Assembly (NCBI GenBank): GCA_026122225.1
Contig: JANEZZ010002675.1
Location: 1,410,501 to 1,474,500 of the forward strand
Direction of reading: 5' to 3'
DNA: 64,000 nucleotides
Origin: Heloderma charlesbogerti
Lineage: Eukaryota > Chordata > Lepidosauria > Squamata > Helodermatidae
Below the pieces are notes generated by a model. It was not told the origin of the DNA. It did no database searches and saw nothing but the letters and a program-made list of their open reading frames with translations. Both the position numbers and the translations under genes were made by a program. Of this stretch, positions 60,577 through 64,000 are shown piece by piece. Position 1 is the first letter of the stretch; every line of letters starts with the position of its first letter.

Positions 60577-60772
60577 CATAGAATCATAGAATAGTATCCA
60601 TTGTATAGTATCAATAGTACTATATTATTAATACTATATTATAATATATATTAATTAATATTAATTAATTAATATATATATATATATATATTAATACTAT
60701 ATTGTAATAGTACTATATTATACTATAGTATTGGTATAGTACCAATAGTATCTAGGAATCCAAGTCAGAGCA
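60577..60772 (-). mobile_element. Short antisense CR1 end with AT-rich expansion
   Basis: It starts ATAGAATCATAGAATAGTAT (antisense CR1 tail) and finishes AGGAATCCAAGTCAGAGCAT (antisense of the region just after the CR1 stop codon). The normal CR1 middle between these is replaced by about 140 bp of TA, TTAA and ATAGTA repeats (60600-60750) that form a long AT palindrome. Confidence 0.65.
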
Positions 60773-61045
60773 TACCACATCTTGTGGTAGTGAATTCCAT
60801 AGTTTATGTACTGTGTGAAGAAGTACTTCCTTTAATCTGTCTGAAGGCCCCCACCAATCAGCTTCACAGGATGACCCTGAGAGGGAGGGAGGGAGAAAAA
60901 TATCTATCCACTTTCTCCACACCATGCATAATTTTTCTACACCGCAATCATATCCCCCCTCACTCACCTTTTCTCTAAGCTAAACAGTCCCAGCTATTGT
61001 AACCTTTCCTTATAAGGAAGGTGATCCAGCCCCTTGATCATTTTA

Positions 61046-61146
61046 GGGCACAATCCTATGCATGTTTAGACAGAGAAAAGGCCTACAACTCCCAGCATGC
61101 CCCAGCTACCAATGCTGGCTGTCTAAACATGCATAGGATTGCACCC
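61046..61146. mobile_element. Harbinger-like hairpin MITE in CR1, 101 bp
   Basis: GGGCACAATCCTATGCATGT is mirrored by ACATGCATAGGATTGCACCC, with TTA on both sides (61043-61045 and 61147-61149). Removing it and one TTA restores 'gatcattttagttgccc', the continuous antisense CR1 sequence, so this is a clean insertion with a known empty site. Confidence 0.85.
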
Positions 61147-61945
61147 TTAGTTGCCCTTTTCACTTTTCACAACTGTACAATATCCTTTTTAGGTGCGGTG
61201 ATCAGAACTGCACACAGTATTCCTAGTGTGGTCGCACAATAGATTAGACATAAAAGCATTATGATATTGGATGTTTTCTTTTCGATTCCTTTCCTAAATA
61301 TGCCTAACACGGAATTTGCCTAAGTTTTTCATAGCAGACATGCACTGGGTCTACATTTTCATTGAGCTATCCAGCACAACCCCATGCCTGGGTGTAGAGG
61401 AAAGTCTTGACCAGATGTCTAAAAGATGACAGTTCTGGTAGTTGATAATCATTGTGTAGAGGGAATTTCAGCAGTGTAGCTCATACACCAGCTGAAATAT
61501 CCTCTTTACACAGTTATTAAGGGTGCAAGGAACCCTGCCATCTTTTGCACCTAGACACTCCTGTGTGTAAACAAGCAAGCATTCTTTTTAAATGGGGCCA
61601 ATGACTAGGTGGATGCAGGCAACTGTTTTATAGCACAGAGCAGCAACTGTTGTGTAGTCAAATCCTCCTTGTGACCTGGCAGGATGATGCAGACGTCTAG
61701 GCGGTCCCCCTCATCCTGGAGAAGTTTGGTCTTCGGCGTAGACTCATTGTCTATTCCCGGGGGCGGGGAGAGTCTTGCGGACCTTGAAGACTGACAAATT
61801 AAGCCTTCATGGACTAGACTAGAGCCTCTTGCATCAGATGCATGAAGGGCTAACGTCATTTGGCAGGTGCATATACAAATGGGTGTAGAAAAAGGGTGCG
61901 CGTTGGGGGCGAGAACAGTCTTTTCTAGACTCAGAGATTCATTAC

Positions 61946-62040
61946 GGCTGCAGTCCTATACACACTTACCTAGGAGTAAGTCCAACTGAACTCAGTGGGG
62001 CTTACGTCTTGAGTAAACATGTCCTGGATGGCACTGTAGC
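61946..62040. repeat. AAGTAAG-type repeat, nearly complete
   Basis: 'gcagtcctatacacacttac', 'ctaggagtaagtccaactga', 'ctcagtggggcttacgtctt' and 'gagtaaacatgtcctgga' form both halves of the family. It is the best preserved copy in the window and lies about 600 bp upstream of the NELL1 start codon. Confidence 0.65.
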
Positions 62041-62289
62041 TCCAGTAAAGCGATACTTTATTTTTTCTTCCCGTTATCTATGCGCCCCTATTATTCAAGG
62101 CGGATGTCAGCGGCGGCAGAGTCCCTTATCTGAATAAGTTGACCAGATGTCTGGGTAGCATCCTACTTGCTCGGTTCTTTCAGAGATATCTTTGCCTCCC
62201 TCTTTGGGGAGGGAGGGGTGTAGTAGTGGTTTAGACGGATCCATTAGGCTCCAAGAGGGGGATCCACCAGCCAGCCGACGCGCTGACGG

Positions 62290-62626
62290 TGCCACTCTCC
62301 TAACGGCTGGCGAAGGCAACTGGAGGCGGCAGGGGCGTCGACGGAGAAAGAGCTGAACAAAGATTGAGCGTCAGGCTGGGCGTGAGCCGCGCAGCCCCAC
62401 GGGAAAAGGCCGTCTGAGCAGGGCGCCGTCCCCACGGAGAGCACGTGGGCTCTTCCAGGGTAGCGGGTCTGGCCGCTGGTGGTGCCGCGGTCTCCCTCCC
62501 TCCCTTCTGCTCAAAGCCCTGGCAGTACAAGCGCTTCAAGTTTGAAGGCTCTGATGCTCGAAAGAGAACTGCAGCCAGGCTCTGCCGTGCGGGATCTCTG
62601 CGGGGAATACAGCGCGACCAGCCCAG
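62290..62626 (+). promoter_or_regulatory. NELL1: NELL1 promoter / 5' UTR region, CpG-rich
   Basis: The sequence becomes GC- and CpG-rich (for example GGCAGGGGCGTCGACGGAG and GGGCGTGAGCCGCGCAGCCC), unlike the AT-rich intergenic DNA. I see no convincing TATA box close to the start codon, as is usual for a CpG-island promoter. The transcription start is not determined; the stretch next to 62626 is presumably 5' UTR. CpG richness returns at about 63150-63700 inside intron 1, so the island may be bipartite. Confidence 0.65.
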
Positions 62627-62675
62627 ATGGATGTAATCCTAGGCGTTTGGGTTTGCCTGGCAGCTGCGAGAACAG
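62627..62675 (+). CDS. NELL1: NELL1 exon 1 (signal peptide start)
   Basis: The frame from ATG at 62627 reads MDVILGVWVCLAAART followed by one base of a split codon and a consensus donor GTAAG at 62676. Human NELL1 begins with a similar short hydrophobic leader (MPMDLILVVWFCVCTART) and its first coding exon also ends at this place, so 16 codons plus one base fit. The peptide is a typical secretion signal; NELL1 is a secreted, oligomeric glycoprotein with laminin-G-like, von Willebrand C and EGF-like domains, involved in osteogenic differentiation and a ligand of Robo receptors. The next gene downstream of SLC6A5 in other vertebrates is NELL1, which supports the call. Two other frames overlap but end soon. 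Confidence 0.85.
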
Positions 62676-64000
62676 GTAAGACGCGAGCGGGGTGGTGGGG
62701 TCCCCGCCCCAGCTTCGAACGGGAGAGGATGTGCGAAGCTGCCGAGAGGCATCGTTGCAAAGGGACTGCCTGCCTGCCATGGACACGGGGTTATTAATAA
62801 CGAAAATATATCAGTAGGAATGATCGCGCATTCTCTGCCTCTATTGCAAAGACAATGGGCGTTGTGGAGGACCCGATCCCCTCCCCCCGTCCCCCCTTTA
62901 ATTCTGTAGCGGCTCTCTCTCTCTCTTTCTCCTCTCTCTTTAAAGTGGGACCGCTATTACTCTCACCCGCGAGTTAGCCCACAAACTGAGCTGTGTGTGA
63001 GTGAATGACAGTCGCCCTCAGGAAGATCGCAGGAAAGGGGTGGGGTATTCCCGATTATTAATTTGCTTTAAAAATGGCAATCGATTAAGCAATCTAGGTT
63101 AGAAAAGCGACGGTATGGATTCAAATAAAATAAAATAAAAACCAAAGGGCCGGAGAGTGGGAAGAGGAGAGGCGGTGCGAGATCTCGAGGATGCCGTGCG
63201 TCTTGCAGGATCAAAAGGGGACACGCGACCCCAGGGCGCAGCTACCTTACCCCCTTCCACCCTCTTTTTCTTTTGCCGCGGCTTGCAAGGCGGAACTAGG
63301 AAACTTTGCATTGTAATGACAGCCGCTCCCTTAGGACCGTGGGAGTCCTGCTCAGACCCCAGCCCAGCCAATCTGCTTAGGAAGCACGGCTGCTTCGGTA
63401 CCAGCCGCACGCCGAGGAAGGAAGCGAGGCAGCTGAACGGGCTGTGGATGCTTCTCGGTCCTTGCTGCCTGCAAACCTTCCTCCCAGATCCACAACGTAT
63501 CTCCCCCCGCCGCCCCAATCCGACCTAGAGGGTTTTTTTTTTTTTTTTGCCGAGCCTTTCATAATCGTTCAAGGCAAGCGCCCGCGAAGGATTCATCTTC
63601 CCCTCTTGTTAACTCGGCGAAAAAAAGCAGGTGACTTCTACCTGCCAGAGGGAGAGAAAATTTCCGGGGGCGGTGGGAAATCGCAAGGAAATGCGTGTTC
63701 TTCTTCCTTTTCAAAAAAAGGTTTAGGTTAGTGTCATTCCATTAGGGGTTTCTTATCCTGGAAAAGCGGACTGCCTATTTCTTGGCTTGGCACATGGGTG
63801 GCACTCTTTTATTGTCTTAGCCCATGGATAAGCAGCTAGCTTGGCTTTATACTGAAACCGCATGTCTGTTCAGGGAGGAGGAGAAAATATGAAGGGCGGG
63901 GGGGGGGACGCGCAAGGATAAGATCGGCTGTAGATCTTGAAATCAATTGCAGTGATCCTACCTAGCCCATTCAAATGGCCTCGATAATATATATATATTT
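62676..64000 (+). other. NELL1: Start of NELL1 intron 1
   Basis: Starts with GTAAGACGCGAGC. It contains a CT-rich run (about 62915-62940), a second GC/CpG-rich block (about 63150-63700) with long T and A runs near 63530 and 63705, and a short TA repeat at the window end. Open frames of 90-139 codons on both strands in the GC-rich block show no family likeness and are expected in such sequence. No further NELL1 exon is present. Confidence 0.75.

Larger units (their letters stand above)
59368..61385 (-). mobile_element. Old CR1, antisense, interrupted three times
   Basis: Antisense CR1 pieces occur in correct order: 59368-59547 (AAGAGCCATGCTGGATCAGA, the reverse of the 3' end), 60483-60576 (CTCCTCCAGGAATGTGTCTA), 60773-61045 (GTGGTAGTGAATTCCATAGT to CCCTTGATCATTTTA) and 61147-61385 (TTGCCCTTTTCAC to CATTGAGCTATCCAGC). 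A sense CR1 (59548-60482), a short antisense CR1 (60577-60772) and a hairpin MITE (61046-61146) separate them. The order of events is therefore readable: this copy is the oldest. Confidence 0.8.
36377..62289. other. Intergenic region between SLC6A5 and NELL1
   Basis: No gene is recognised. Named repeats are listed separately. Stretches with nothing I can identify: 36380-37770, 37910-38980, 39740-42180 (AT-rich), 42230-42998, 45730-46080, 46230-48435, 49050-49870, 50550-51695, 52060-52590 (several loose ACCACACARAAAAGC-like motifs), 52665-53365, 53575-54700, 55470-56008, 56150-56915, 58155-59155, 61390-61940 and 62045-62289. A minus-strand 74-codon frame at 58467-58691 has ordinary-looking composition but no recognised family. 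Conserved regulatory elements for either neighbour could lie here but cannot be told without comparison. Confidence 0.7.

Noticed and set aside
63099..63731. Additional exons in the GC-rich part of NELL1 intron 1
   Set aside because: Frames on both strands overlap, none resembles a known NELL1 sequence, and the region is what a CpG island looks like.

Overview
This is vertebrate nuclear DNA, most likely from a squamate reptile and probably a lizard. The evidence is spliced genes with long repeat-filled introns, CR1 LINEs with ATTCTATG-type 3' tails, a tRNA-derived SINE family of the squamate kind, DIRS and Tc1 elements, and many short palindromic DNA transposons. The species cannot be named from the sequence.

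Two genes are present, both on the + strand and in the order known from other vertebrates. The last three exons of SLC6A5 (GlyT2, the neuronal glycine transporter) lie at 16838-16938, 25977-26144 and 34782-34937, followed by the 3' UTR. Exon 1 of NELL1 (secreted, thrombospondin-like, EGF-repeat protein) lies at 62627-62675 inside a CpG-rich promoter region. Positions 1-16837 are SLC6A5 intron, about 36.4-62.3 kb is intergenic, and 62676-64000 is the start of NELL1 intron 1. I see no other cellular protein-coding gene; most long open frames fall in transposons or in tandem or palindromic repeats.

The rest is a dense and often nested repeat landscape. Introns: a palindromic MITE with a second hairpin MITE inside it (1.7-2.1 kb), a 5S rRNA/CR1 chimera (12.1 kb), a tandem array of hairpin-forming units (14.2-14.9 kb), a nearly full-length but broken CR1 carrying an inverted copy of its own 3' end (20.7-25.0 kb), a hAT-type element built of palindromes within palindromes (27.0-27.8 kb), a solo LTR with target duplication (28.06-28.6 kb) and a decayed DIRS tyrosine-recombinase retrotransposon (29.5-32.9 kb). 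Intergenic: a SINE split by a hAT MITE (39 kb), a complete but dead Tc1 transposon with TIRs of about 220 bp (44.0-45.7 kb), a SINE split twice (48.6-49.0 kb), the second palindrome-in-palindrome hAT element (56.9-57.8 kb), an unidentified GC-rich retroinsertion with a 13-bp target duplication (57.9-58.1 kb), and an old CR1 interrupted by two younger CR1s and a Harbinger-like MITE (59.4-61.4 kb).

The two genes do not form an operon or share an evident pathway; their adjacency is conserved synteny. The items most likely to be undescribed are the paired hAT foldback elements with outward-facing splice donors, the 5S/CR1 chimera, and the TWA-flanked hairpin MITE family. All boundaries were read by eye without alignment tools, so edges of old repeats are approximate.
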